A program made the position numbers and the translations under genes. The notes under the pieces were generated by a model. The model was not told where the DNA came from. It saw only the letters and a list, made by a program, of their open reading frames with translations, and made no database searches. From Bacteroidota bacterium (lineage in GTDB: Bacteria; Bacteroidota; Bacteroidia; Bacteroidales; B39-G9): a stretch of 64,000 nucleotides of DNA. This document shows positions 36,830-47,204 of this stretch, piece after piece (within the stretch, counting starts at the first letter, position 1; each line of letters starts with the position of its first letter). The stretch lies in contig JADFUR010000002.1 of the NCBI GenBank assembly GCA_015222055.1, positions 28,244 to 92,243 of the forward strand, in the 5' to 3' direction.

Positions 36830-37846
36830 TTATAAATGTAAACGTGCTAAAGGTGTTATATCTTGCCCAACAAAATCTTTTTTTAGATATTTGAAATAAC
36901 CGGTAATAGCAATCATAGCTGCATTATCAGTGCTAAATTCTTTATTTGGCATAAAAATATCCCAGTTATTAATTTTTGCATTTGATATTAAATCTTTTCT
37001 TAATTGGGAATTAGCAGAAACACCACCTGAGACAGCAATTTGTTTTATTCCTGTTTGTACAATGGCTTTTTTTAGTTTATCAAACAATACTTCAATAATG
37101 GTTTTTTGAATTGAAGCAGCAAGATCTGCGTTATTTTCGGTAATGAAATCGGGATTTTCTTTTAGATTATCTCTAATAAAATATAAAAAAGCAGTTTTTA
37201 ATCCGCTAAAGCTGTAATCAAGATTTTTTATTCTGGGCTTAGTAAATTTAAAAGCATTTTCGTTTCCTGTTTGTGCAAGTTTGTCAATTAAAGGACCACC
37301 CGGATAAGGTAACCCGAGTATTTTTGCACATTTATCGAAAGCTTCGCCGGCAGCATCGTCAATTGTCTGACCAATAATTTCCATATCAAAATAGTCTTTC
37401 ACTATTACAATTTGTGAATGACCACCTGAAACCAATAAGCATAAAAAAGGGAAAGTAGGCTTTTTATTTTTTTCAGCTAAGAGTTTTATAAAATGAACTA
37501 AAATATGACCTTGCAAGTGATTAACTTCAATTAAAGGGATATTTTTTGCCAACGAAAATCCTTTGGCAAAAGAGGTTCCCACAATTAATGACCCTAGCAA
37601 ACCTGGGCCTCTTGTAAAAGCAATGCCGTCAATATCATCTTTCGATATGTTGGCTTCCTTTATTGCATGATCAACAACCGGAATAATGTTTTGTTGATGG
37701 GCTCTTGACGCTAATTCAGGGACAACTCCGCCATAAGCTTTGTGAACATCCTGATTGGCAATAGCATTTGATAAAAGAAATCCATCTTTAATAATTGCTG
37801 CTGAGGTATCATCACATGATGATTCAATTCCTAAAATTATACTCAT
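36830..37846 (-). CDS. tsaD: tRNA N6-adenosine threonylcarbamoyltransferase
   Basis: A 338-residue universal tRNA-modification enzyme. It transfers threonylcarbamoyl to A37 of tRNAs reading ANN codons, with TsaB, TsaE and TsaC as partners (not in this window). The family start MSIILGIESSCDDTSAAI, the metal motif NHLQGHILVH, GGHSQIV, DDAAGEAFDK and the final SGGVSANSQLR and DNAAMIA motifs are all present. Length is typical. It is divergent from the tamB gene with about 270 bases of AT-rich DNA between. Confidence 0.97.
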   Translation of the reverse strand: MSIILGIESSCDDTSAAIIKDGFLLSNAIANQDVHKAYGGVVPELASRAHQQNIIPVVDHAIKEANISKDDIDGIAFTRGPGLLGSLIVGTSFAKGFSLAKNIPLIEVNHLQGHILVHFIKLLAEKNKKPTFPFLCLLVSGGHSQIVIVKDYFDMEIIGQTIDDAAGEAFDKCAKILGLPYPGGPLIDKLAQTGNENAFKFTKPRIKNLDYSFSGLKTAFLYFIRDNLKENPDFITENNADLAASIQKTIIEVLFDKLKKAIVQTGIKQIAVSGGVSANSQLRKDLISNAKINNWDIFMPNKEFSTDNAAMIAITGYFKYLKKDFVGQDITPLARLHL

Positions 37847-38124
37847 AATTTATATTTTATGCTTCGGCAAACTCACCCGAGACTGGTTTTTAGTAATTTT
37901 ATTTATTTTTGTTGTAATTACGCTTCGCTGTTATTTGTTTCATCTCATTAGTTGTCATTTGGCAAAGTCGATATTGTGTTTTGCAATGATTATTAATGAC
38001 AATGATATTATATTAAAATTATAGAATTAATCGTTTACTGTATAACAATATAACAATTTAGCAATTTAACAATCTTATTATTAACTTTAAGCCCTTAATT
38101 TTTTAATTTTAATTAAAGTCCAAA

Positions 38125-41100
38125 ATTATTAAAAAAACATCTAAAATATTAATAATTTTATTTTTTGCTATTTTTTTATGGCTAATAGCTTCATATGCAC
38201 TTTTTCAAAGTGCTTATATTCAAACCTATGCAACAAAAAATATAGCTTATTTTTTGTCAAAAAAATTTAATACAAATATTTTTGTAGAAAATGTTGATAT
38301 AGCTTTTTTTAATCAAGTCGTTCTTAAAGGTGTTTATATCTCCGACAAATCGAATGATACTTTAGTTTATATTAAAAAATTGAAAGCTCAATTAGAATCT
38401 GTAAGTTATGCTGATAAACGTTTAATGTTAAAAAGGATTGTCTTTGATAAGTCTCGTTTAAAAATTTCCAAGGATTATCTTAATAATTATAATTATTCTT
38501 TTTTATATGATGCCTTAAATTCTCATGATAAGGAAAAATCAGAATGGAATTTTTATTGTAACAATTTTAAAATTACAAATTCATGTTTTTCTTATAACGC
38601 TGATAGATGGGAACAGAAAGAAAGTCAATTAATTAATTTTAATGATTTATATTTAAGTAATTTGAATTTTGATTTAAAAGATATTTATGTTGATACAAAT
38701 TCTGCAAATTTTAAAATCAATAAATTAAGTTTTAGTGATAAGAGTGGTTTTAGAGTAAATAATTTTGTTGTCTCAGCAAGAATCTACCAACATAATATTG
38801 TTTTAAATAATTTGCATTTAAATACACCTTCGAGCAGTTTTAATACTAAATTTTTTACTTTAAAATATAATGCATTATCTGACTTTAGTAGTTTTACCAA
38901 AAAAGTTATATTTAATGTTAGTTTTGGTACATCAAAAATTGGCTTTTTAGATTTGTCGTATTTCATACCCAATTATAAAAATGCTAATCAATCTTTTTAT
39001 TTTTCGGGTAACTTGAAAGGAAAGCTAAATAAATTTAGAGCCAAAAATGTAAAAGTTCATTACGGAAATTCATCTTATCTATACGGAAATTTGACCATGA
39101 CCGGTTTGCCTGAATTGGAAAAGACTTTTATGTATATTGATGTAAATAGGCTATTTACAAATAAAAATGATTTAGAAACATTACAGTTATATAAAAATTT
39201 ATCTGAAAAAAATATTGAGCTTCCTCAAAGCATTGAGAATTTAGGAAATATAACTTATAATGGAAATATTACCGGTTTTGTTTATGATTTTGTATCGTAT
39301 GGGAAATTTAATACAGATTTGGGAGATATATCTACAGATATTTCAATAAAAACTGATATAGAAAAAGATGAAGTTTGTTTTGAAGGGAGAGTAAAATCGC
39401 AAGTTTTTAATTTAGGTAAGTTTGTTAATCAAAATAAAATTTTCGGAAATATTAATATTAATACAACAATTAAAGGTTCTGTTTACGGAAAGAATCAAGT
39501 AAAAGCCACTATGAATGGAACACTTGGTAAAATTGATTTTAACAAATATGTATTAAAAAACGTAAAAGTTGATGGAGACTTTTCAAACAATAAATTTGAA
39601 GGCAACATAATTATTAATGACCCAAATTTAAAAATGGAGTTTTTGGGAGGGATCGATTTTTCACAAAAAATACCAATCTTCGATTTTACTGCTGATATAG
39701 GGAACGCTAATTTATATAAATTAAATATTGATAAGCAAGACACTTTGTCTAATTTATCATTCTTATTTATTGCAAAATTTAAAGGGAATAATTTTGATAA
39801 TACTGAAGGTGAAATAAATATTTATAAAACAAAGCTAAGTAGAAAAAAAAATAAGTTAGAGATAAATGAAATTTTAATTTTATCAGAGAAAAGAGAAGAA
39901 CTTAAACATATTTTACTTAATTCCGATTTGCTTGATGCTGAGCTAACTGGAGATTATAAACCCAAGTCTTTTGTAAAGTCTATTAATAATTTATTTTATT
40001 TTTACCTGCCAGTCTTAAAAAAAGATACTATTGCTGAAGATTTTTCAGTAGTTAATAATCTAAAATTTACAATTAATATAAAAAATGTAAACCCAATTAC
40101 GAAGATTTTTTTTCCAAAAATAGAAATTGCTCAAAATACTCTTATAAGTGGGCGATATAAATCAGAAAATAAAAATATTTCTCTTGAAACAGAATCTGAT
40201 AAATTCGTTTTTCTAGGTAATAAATTTACTGATTTGTCATTCAAATTAAATTCAAACGACAGTCTTATTAATATTGATGCAGGATGCAAAAAAATGTCTT
40301 ATTTAAAAAAATACAGCTTAAAAAATGTTGCTATATCATCTTCTTTAAAACACAATAAGCTTGGTTTTGCATTAAAATGGTTTAATAAAGATACTTCAGA
40401 ATATAGCGGAGACATTAAAATGAACACAGAGTTTTTTAAATCTTCAGATCCAAAATTAATCGCAGCCGATATTTTAATACCGGAATCAAAAGTTGTTATT
40501 AACGATAGTGTTTGGACTATTAATAAGAGTAATATTAAAGTAGATTCTTCAAGTTTTAATTTTAAAAATTTACTTATTGAAAATAATAATCAGTCTATTT
40601 CATTAAATGGGAAAATATCAAAAAATAAAAATCATATACTAAATACAAAAATAAGGAATCTTGATTTTTCTAACATTAATACCCTTACTAATGTTAATAA
40701 TTTTAAGATAGCCGGAATTATGAATGGTGATATTCAGCTAACTAATTTATATGACAGCCTACTTATTGATTCGAAATTTGATATACAAGATATTTTTATA
40801 AATGGGAAAAGAATTGGTAATGTTAGCGCCTTTAGTGAATGGGATAATAATACAAAAATGATAAATGTTAATGCTTCTGTAATTGATGATAATTTTAAAA
40901 CATTTGTTATGACAGGAAACATTATTCCAAAAACAAAGCAACTAGATTTTGATTTGAGTTTTAATAACACTCCTCTTAGAATTCTTGAACCCTTTCTTTA
41001 CAAAAATTTATCTGATTTTTCAGGCATTGCACAAGGTAAGGTAAAATTAAACGGATTAATTTTTGACCCTGTTCTCAATGGTAGTTTAGTTGCAAATAAT

Positions 41101-42564
41101 GCTACATTTACTGTAAATTATTTAAAAACAAGATATCATTTTAATGATACTGTTCATGTTAAAAATGACACATTAATTTTTGATAATATTGATGTTTTTG
41201 ACTTCGAAAATAATAAAGCTGTTTGTGATGGATTTATTGCAAATAATAATTTCCAAAATTGGTTTCTAAATTTGAATATTACTGCAAAAAATCTTTTAGC
41301 AATAGATACTAAAGAAAAAGACAATTTTTTATATTATGGAAAAGGTTATGTTTCTGGTTTAATAAAAATAATTGGTCCTGTTAAAAATCTGCTTTTTGAT
41401 ATATCTGCTACAACAGAAAAAAACACTAAAATTTATCTTCCTATAACACAAAGTGGATTTCTTAAAAAAAATGATTTTATTACATTTAATGCAGCACAAA
41501 AATCCAAAATCATTAAAAAGAAAATTACAGATATAGCTGTTGCTAGAATTAAATTGAATTTCGATTTACATGTTACTCCCGATGCTGAGGCATTTCTTAT
41601 TTTCGATTCTAAAGTAGGCGACTTGCTTAGAGGTAATGGTTATGCCGATTTAAACATGAAATACAAAGATGGAGAGTTTAATATTTACGGAGATTACAAG
41701 ATTGAAAACGGAAATTATTTATTTACTTTACAAGATATTATTAATAAGAAATTTGTTATACAAAAAGGCAGCTCAATTAGCTGGAATGGCGACCCTTACG
41801 ATGCTGATATTAATATTGATGCTGTTTATAAAGTGAAAAAAACCAGCTTATACGATTTAACTCTTAGTCAAGAAGATATAAACAAAAGATATCCTGTTGA
41901 CTGCCATCTGATGATGACTAGTAAGCTAATGAACCCATTAATTAAATTTAAAATTAATTTTCCAACATCTCCTTACATTCAATCTAAGTCGCAAATTAAT
42001 AGTTTACCTCAAGATGAGTTAAATAAACAAATTTTATCGCTTTTGCTAATTAATAGATTTCAGAATTTACCCGGCACAGAGCTTACCACAAGCGACAACA
42101 ATGCCTCGGCTGTAGGTACAAATGCCAGTGAGTTGTTATCTAACCAGCTAAGTAATTGGTTGTCACAAATTAGTAATGATTTCGACATTGGTTTTAGTTA
42201 CCGTCCGGGCGATGATATGACTGCTCAGGAATATGAATTGGCTCTTTCAACTCAATTATTGAATAACAGAGTTAGTATTAATGGAAATGTAGGAGTAGGA
42301 GGGCAACAACCGGTTAATAAACCTACGGGTAATAACACAAGCAATATTGTTGGTGATTTTATGGTTGATGTTAAGGTTACTAAAAGCGGTAAGTTTCATG
42401 TTAAAGCTTTTACGCGTGAAAACGATGAAATAACTTATGATGCATCACCTTATACCCAAGGAGTTGGTTTTCTTTATCGTGAAGAGTTTAACACTGTTGA
42501 GGAACTGTTTAGAAGATATTGGCAAAAAATATTTTCTAAAAAAAAATCAAGGGATTTTGAGTAG
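38125..42564 (+). CDS. TamB-like translocation/assembly module protein
   Basis: About 1480 residues. The C-terminus has the TamB (DUF490) domain signature (YSLTLSQ-like strands, DELNKQILSLLLINRF, FLYREEFNTVEELFRRYW); the middle is a long beta-helical lipid-groove type region. TamB-type proteins bridge the two membranes and are linked to phospholipid transport and outer-membrane protein assembly. No ATG, GTG or TTG start precedes the N-terminal anchor. The first usable one (TTG 38254) would cut off the membrane helix LIILFFAIFLWLIASYALF encoded at about 38149-38205. Translation probably starts at ATT 38125 or 38128, given as the start here. Confidence 0.88.
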   Translation: MIKKTSKILIILFFAIFLWLIASYALFQSAYIQTYATKNIAYFLSKKFNTNIFVENVDIAFFNQVVLKGVYISDKSNDTLVYIKKLKAQLESVSYADKRLMLKRIVFDKSRLKISKDYLNNYNYSFLYDALNSHDKEKSEWNFYCNNFKITNSCFSYNADRWEQKESQLINFNDLYLSNLNFDLKDIYVDTNSANFKINKLSFSDKSGFRVNNFVVSARIYQHNIVLNNLHLNTPSSSFNTKFFTLKYNALSDFSSFTKKVIFNVSFGTSKIGFLDLSYFIPNYKNANQSFYFSGNLKGKLNKFRAKNVKVHYGNSSYLYGNLTMTGLPELEKTFMYIDVNRLFTNKNDLETLQLYKNLSEKNIELPQSIENLGNITYNGNITGFVYDFVSYGKFNTDLGDISTDISIKTDIEKDEVCFEGRVKSQVFNLGKFVNQNKIFGNININTTIKGSVYGKNQVKATMNGTLGKIDFNKYVLKNVKVDGDFSNNKFEGNIIINDPNLKMEFLGGIDFSQKIPIFDFTADIGNANLYKLNIDKQDTLSNLSFLFIAKFKGNNFDNTEGEINIYKTKLSRKKNKLEINEILILSEKREELKHILLNSDLLDAELTGDYKPKSFVKSINNLFYFYLPVLKKDTIAEDFSVVNNLKFTINIKNVNPITKIFFPKIEIAQNTLISGRYKSENKNISLETESDKFVFLGNKFTDLSFKLNSNDSLINIDAGCKKMSYLKKYSLKNVAISSSLKHNKLGFALKWFNKDTSEYSGDIKMNTEFFKSSDPKLIAADILIPESKVVINDSVWTINKSNIKVDSSSFNFKNLLIENNNQSISLNGKISKNKNHILNTKIRNLDFSNINTLTNVNNFKIAGIMNGDIQLTNLYDSLLIDSKFDIQDIFINGKRIGNVSAFSEWDNNTKMINVNASVIDDNFKTFVMTGNIIPKTKQLDFDLSFNNTPLRILEPFLYKNLSDFSGIAQGKVKLNGLIFDPVLNGSLVANNATFTVNYLKTRYHFNDTVHVKNDTLIFDNIDVFDFENNKAVCDGFIANNNFQNWFLNLNITAKNLLAIDTKEKDNFLYYGKGYVSGLIKIIGPVKNLLFDISATTEKNTKIYLPITQSGFLKKNDFITFNAAQKSKIIKKKITDIAVARIKLNFDLHVTPDAEAFLIFDSKVGDLLRGNGYADLNMKYKDGEFNIYGDYKIENGNYLFTLQDIINKKFVIQKGSSISWNGDPYDADINIDAVYKVKKTSLYDLTLSQEDINKRYPVDCHLMMTSKLMNPLIKFKINFPTSPYIQSKSQINSLPQDELNKQILSLLLINRFQNLPGTELTTSDNNASAVGTNASELLSNQLSNWLSQISNDFDIGFSYRPGDDMTAQEYELALSTQLLNNRVSINGNVGVGGQQPVNKPTGNNTSNIVGDFMVDVKVTKSGKFHVKAFTRENDEITYDASPYTQGVGFLYREEFNTVEELFRRYWQKIFSKKKSRDFE

Positions 42565-42654
42565 CGAAGCTGTTTTTTTTTTTGAGAAGTTTAAAATATC
42601 TTCCATTTATATGTCTTGATTTTGAGATTTTCAGAATCTTTTTTTTGAAAAAAA

Positions 42655-42679
42655 AGGCGTAGTTTTAAACTCCGCCTAA
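42655..42679 (+). terminator. Rho-independent terminator after tamB
   Basis: AAGGCGTAGTTTTAAACTCCGCCT, a stem with one mismatch. The same hairpin core (GGCGTAGTTT/AAACTACGCC) recurs at 45332-45355 and 63891-63909. Confidence 0.65.
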
Positions 42680-42722
42680 GAATAGTTATTACGAACTATA
42701 TGTGCTTTTTTTCCAGTTGTCT

Positions 42723-45065
42723 TTATTTTATAAAATATGTTTTTATTAAAGAAAATAATTTGCTTTTTATTATTGGTTTTGGAAGATATTCATTACAACC
42801 AGACTTAATTGCCTTTTCTTTGTCTCCCACAAGACCATAGGCCGTCTGAGCAACTATAATAATATTTTTATTAAATTGTCTTATTTGACGAGTAGCTTCG
42901 TATCCATCCATATCAGGCATTCTAATATCCATCAACACTAAATCTATATCAGGATTGTTCCTACAAAATTCAATGGTTTCAACTCCGGTTTTAGCATGCA
43001 ATAAATCATCACATACTTTTTTCAGAATTGTATTCATAAGTAAGTAAGATGCTTCATCATCTTCTGCAATTAATATTTTTAAATTTTTAATTTTAATTCC
43101 GGAATCTATATTTGTATTACTATCTATAAGTAAATCTGTTTTTTTTAAACCTACATCATAAGGTATGGTAAAATAAAAGATTGAGCCATTCCCTTCTTCG
43201 CTTTCAACCCACATTTTACCTCCAAGCATTTCAGCATAAGCTTTGGAAATTGCCAAACCTAAACCGGCACCTTGTAAGGCTTGTTTATCAGAAATATCAG
43301 CTTGCACAAAACGATCAAAAATCGCTTTCTGTCTTTCACCATTAATACCTATACCTGTGTCTTTTACGTAAAATTTAAGGAATTTTTCACTTTTAGTATA
43401 TCCAAATTCTATTGAACCATTTTTAGTGAATTTAATAGCATTTTTTACAAGATTTGTTAAAATGGCAAATAATTTTTCTCTGTCAGTTTTAATAATACTA
43501 TCGCTGAATGCGAAATGATTTTTGAATGAAAATTTAATCCCTTTAGCTTCAATTTCTGGTTTGAAAAAGGTATAAATGTATTCTATTTGTTGGTTAATAT
43601 TTGATTTTTTTAAGCTAAGCTCCATTAAGCCGGATTCTATTTTTGAAATGTTAATAATATCATTGATGATATTGAGCATTCTATCTCCACTTTTTTCAAT
43701 AATGCTGATATATTGTTGTTGCTGTTTGCCTGTTAAATTTGGTTCTTTCAATAAGTTGGCAAAACCAATAATTCCATTCATGGGAGTTCTAATTTCGTGG
43801 CTCATATTGGCAAGAAAAGCTGATTTTAGACGGTCGCAATTTTCTGCGTGTTCTTTGGCTTTTTTAAGTGCTTTTTCGGCTTTTTCACGTTCTGTAATGT
43901 CTGTAATAAAAATAAGTCCACATTTTTCCCCTTTCCAGGTAGTGCTTGTAGTTCTTATTTCAATAGGTATTTGTGCACCCCCTTTTGCAATAATTGTTCT
44001 TTGATATAAATTTGGTATTTTTTCACCTTTTATAATGCTTTTATCCATTTTTGCATATTTCTCCAGTTCATCGGCAGGAGTAATATCCTTTATTGTTAAT
44101 TCAAGAGATTCTGCTTCGCTATAATTAATTATATCTGTTAATTTTTTATTTACATACTTATGCTGACCGTTAGAATCTGCAACAATGATTCCATCGGGAG
44201 AATTTCCAACAACATCCTGAAGGTTTTTTTGAATTTCTTTTAATTTTTGTTCGGAAATTTTTATATTGGTAATATCTTCTGCAATTCCTTCTACAATAAT
44301 ATCATTTTCGTTTTTATAACAAGTTGTTGAACAATCTCTAAACCAGTGTAAATTACCACTTCTGTCTTTAATCCTATACTCTATATTGAATGAAGAGCCC
44401 TCCTTTAGATTTTCAAGAACATTTTTTACTTTATGAAAATCTTCTTTAACAATTAAATTTATCCATAATGAGGGATTGTTTTTTATTTCGGAAGGTTTAA
44501 TCCCAAGAATGTCATAGATTTTTGCGGAAGCATAAAATTCCCCTTCTTTTGAATAACCATATGTAATAAAAGGTGAATTTTCAACCAGTCTTTTATATTT
44601 GTTTTCACTTTCTTTCAGGTCTTGCTCTGCTTTTTTACGCTTTGTTATATCTCGAATAACAACATGAATAATCAATTTGCCTCTGAGCATATATTTGCAA
44701 GGAGTTGATTCTGCCAAAAAAACAGAACCGTCTTTTCTCATAAATGTTGTCTCTACAGTCAGTAACTTTTTCCCTTTCATAGCAGCCAACACTTTTGAGG
44801 AATTCCTTAATTCTTTGTTGGGATTTAATTCATAAATTTTTTTTTCGAGTAATTCTTTTTTTGAATAACCCAACTCATTTACTGCTTTATTATTGGCATC
44901 CAAAATATTCATATCAAAATCATGAATAATAATAGAATTGGGTGAAAATTGAAACATTTGGTGGTATCTTTCTTCTTTTTCTAGTAGTTTTAAGTAATCT
45001 ATATTTTTTTTTGGATTGTTGTTTAACAAATCAGGGGTGTCATAATTTTTATTTTCTTTTTGCAT
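42723..45065 (-). CDS. Hybrid sensor histidine kinase with three PAS domains and a receiver
   Basis: A 780-residue soluble hybrid kinase without membrane segments. Order: PAS (about 30-145), PAS (155-270), PAS (280-395), HisKA with the phospho-acceptor in SHEIRTPMNG (about 420-430), HATPase (about 520-635, with NLVKNAIKFT and GAGLGLAISKAYAE), and a C-terminal receiver (about 655-775) whose Asp lies in DLVLMDIRMPDMDG. It senses cytoplasmic signals and passes phosphate internally to its receiver; a histidine phosphotransfer protein and final regulator must be encoded elsewhere. No partner is adjacent. Confidence 0.94.
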   Translation of the reverse strand: MQKENKNYDTPDLLNNNPKKNIDYLKLLEKEERYHQMFQFSPNSIIIHDFDMNILDANNKAVNELGYSKKELLEKKIYELNPNKELRNSSKVLAAMKGKKLLTVETTFMRKDGSVFLAESTPCKYMLRGKLIIHVVIRDITKRKKAEQDLKESENKYKRLVENSPFITYGYSKEGEFYASAKIYDILGIKPSEIKNNPSLWINLIVKEDFHKVKNVLENLKEGSSFNIEYRIKDRSGNLHWFRDCSTTCYKNENDIIVEGIAEDITNIKISEQKLKEIQKNLQDVVGNSPDGIIVADSNGQHKYVNKKLTDIINYSEAESLELTIKDITPADELEKYAKMDKSIIKGEKIPNLYQRTIIAKGGAQIPIEIRTTSTTWKGEKCGLIFITDITEREKAEKALKKAKEHAENCDRLKSAFLANMSHEIRTPMNGIIGFANLLKEPNLTGKQQQQYISIIEKSGDRMLNIINDIINISKIESGLMELSLKKSNINQQIEYIYTFFKPEIEAKGIKFSFKNHFAFSDSIIKTDREKLFAILTNLVKNAIKFTKNGSIEFGYTKSEKFLKFYVKDTGIGINGERQKAIFDRFVQADISDKQALQGAGLGLAISKAYAEMLGGKMWVESEEGNGSIFYFTIPYDVGLKKTDLLIDSNTNIDSGIKIKNLKILIAEDDEASYLLMNTILKKVCDDLLHAKTGVETIEFCRNNPDIDLVLMDIRMPDMDGYEATRQIRQFNKNIIIVAQTAYGLVGDKEKAIKSGCNEYLPKPIIKSKLFSLIKTYFIK

Positions 45066-45331
45066 TTCTTTTATAATTTATTAAAAATAAAGAATTCTGT
45101 TAAATAAATTATTCAATAGAAATTTTTTTATAGTATAGACTATAAAAATTTTATAACAACAAAATTTGGTTAATTATTATTCTCGAAAAATCAACATTTA
45201 ATTTAAAGTTGCAGAAAAACAATATTTTATATTACTGTGGAAAAATAGTAATTTTCGCCTTATTTATCAAAGAATTTTTGGTTTTTGTTTGTTTAAGAAA
45301 TTTGTTTTTTGAGAAATTTTTTTTTAAAAAT

Positions 45332-45355
45332 AAGGCGTAGTTTAAACTACGCCTT
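45332..45355. terminator. Bidirectional-looking terminator after the flavin oxidoreductase
   Basis: Perfect palindrome AAGGCGTAGTTT-AAACTACGCCTT, 35 bases past the minus-strand stop. The rest of the 45066-45390 gap is AT-rich and without a recognisable gene. Confidence 0.85.
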
Positions 45356-45390
45356 TACTTTATTGTGTGAATTTTTTAACTATTTAATAA

Positions 45391-46800
45391 TTACATATTT
45401 CTGTAAAAAAATTTGCACATTTTTTGAATTTTTGAGCTACTCATTTTTTTCATCATCCATGTTTCGGCAACACGTTTGCTTAAGAATCCCATGGTTGGGA
45501 AAGAATGAGCTAAGAACATAACACTATGAAGTCTGATTTTTTTCTGAATTATTAACGCCCACTCGTTTATCATTTCTCCTGAGCCATCACCAACAATGCT
45601 TACACCAAAAACTTTGCCCATGTAGTTTGTAAATATTTTAACAAATCCGACACCTACATTTTCGGCAATTGCAGCTCCATAATCTTCATATTTTACAATA
45701 TGTGTTTCATATTTAATTTTTTTCTTTTTCAGGTCTTCTTCTTTCATGCCAACAAAAGAAACCTGTGGCTCGGTAAAGACCGTCCATGGTATTACGTATT
45801 TTTTATATTTAAAAAATTGAATCGGACTTACAGCATTCATAATTGAAAACATTCCCTGATGCATTGCTGCATGAGAAAGCATTACTCCACCATTGCAATC
45901 GCCAACAGCATAAATATGTTTTCGCGATGTTCTGCATTTTGAATCTACTGTAATAGCATTATTGTATTTTATGCCGGCATTTTCAAGTTTCAGATCATCG
46001 AGTACAATTTTTCTTCCGGCAGCCATTAATAATTTTTCTGATTTAATAATTGTACCATCCTCAGTTTCTAAAATTATTTCGCCATCTTCTTTTTTTACAC
46101 TTTTTAATTTTTTAGAATTATATACATCAATACCTTCTTTTTTAAATACTTCTAAGAGCAATTCTCCGGCTTGTCTGTCGCCATTAGGAACAAGATAGTC
46201 ATCGCATTGAACAATAGTGCATTTTGTTCCTAAACGGGTGAATGCCTGAGCCATTTCACAACCTATAGCACCGCCACCAACAATAGTCATGCTTTTGGGG
46301 AATTCTGATAAATTAAAAATGTTTAAATTCGTTATAATATCAATATCGGAAATACCCTCAATAGGTAGTATTATTGGTTCTGTTCCTGTTGCAATAAATA
46401 TTTTTTGAGCCGAAACAGTTTTATCACCAACTTTAACAGTATGAGAATCAACGAAACTTGCTGAGCCTTTGCCAATAATTAGATTAACTTTATCAAACAT
46501 TTTTATTGTTTTCTTTTCAGAGATATAGTCAAGATAATCGGCAATTTTTGCGAAAGGTGGTTTTATGTTTGGGATGTCTTCATCTAGAAGCTTCATCTCT
46601 TTAAGCTTTGTTATTGAGTTTTTGAATTTCGAAATTCTTAGTAGAGATTTGCTCGGGATACATCCTACATTCATGCATTCGCCACCAACTTTGTTTTTTT
46701 CTATTGCACAAACTTTTAAACCCATTTCAGCACCCATAGCAGATACAGCCATTCCGGCAGGACCTAAGCCGATGCAGATTAAATCAAAATCATATTTCAT
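45391..46800 (-). CDS. Pyridine nucleotide-disulfide oxidoreductase (dihydrolipoamide dehydrogenase-like)
   Basis: A 469-residue FAD/NAD(P)-binding enzyme. FAD Rossmann motif GLGPAGMAVS; redox-active pair C42/C47 in GGECMNVGCIPSK; NAD motif VGGGAIGCEMAQAF; second FAD motif YAVGDCNGG. The C-terminal active-site base of true lipoamide dehydrogenases (HPTxxE) is replaced by FPTMGF, so oxidation of lipoamide is doubtful. It belongs more likely with the mercuric-reductase or other thiol/quinone-linked flavoproteins. There is no 2-oxoacid dehydrogenase gene nearby, which supports this. Substrate unknown. Confidence 0.88.
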   Translation of the reverse strand: MKYDFDLICIGLGPAGMAVSAMGAEMGLKVCAIEKNKVGGECMNVGCIPSKSLLRISKFKNSITKLKEMKLLDEDIPNIKPPFAKIADYLDYISEKKTIKMFDKVNLIIGKGSASFVDSHTVKVGDKTVSAQKIFIATGTEPIILPIEGISDIDIITNLNIFNLSEFPKSMTIVGGGAIGCEMAQAFTRLGTKCTIVQCDDYLVPNGDRQAGELLLEVFKKEGIDVYNSKKLKSVKKEDGEIILETEDGTIIKSEKLLMAAGRKIVLDDLKLENAGIKYNNAITVDSKCRTSRKHIYAVGDCNGGVMLSHAAMHQGMFSIMNAVSPIQFFKYKKYVIPWTVFTEPQVSFVGMKEEDLKKKKIKYETHIVKYEDYGAAIAENVGVGFVKIFTNYMGKVFGVSIVGDGSGEMINEWALIIQKKIRLHSVMFLAHSFPTMGFLSKRVAETWMMKKMSSSKIQKMCKFFYRNM

Positions 46801-47007
46801 ATATTCTGTCTCCTTTTTTAAGAGTAAATTTAATTTGTAACAGTTATTTTAACTGCAACAAAATTAGAACATTTGAACGAGCAAAAAAATTATTTATATG
46901 TGTTTTTATTTATATATATAGATTTTTAGATATGTTGTTTTGTTTTTCTACAATAACAAGCATTTTTAAATATTTGAGCCCAAATTTGTTTTGTGGTTTT
47001 TTGGCAC

Positions 47008-47035
47008 GTAGAGACGCATAATTATGCGTCTCTAC
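47008..47035. repeat. Perfect 28-base palindrome (GTAGAGACGCATAA family)
   Basis: GTAGAGACGCATAA followed by its exact complement. The gap 46801-47204 contains only this and AT-rich DNA, no gene. Such palindromes are dispersed extragenic repeats in many Bacteroidota and Cyanobacteria. Only one copy is in this window. Confidence 0.75.
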
Positions 47036-47204
47036 CATATTGTTGCACCATTTAAAGTTTATTTATTATAATTATCCCATTAATATGATTGGGTATAAAA
47101 CAAATTTGTTGAATTCCACAAATGGAAAATGTTGAGTAAAAAATTGTACTAAAGCCAGCAAATTACAAAACCTTGCTTGTAGTTTGACTTTTTATGTACA
47201 GCTT

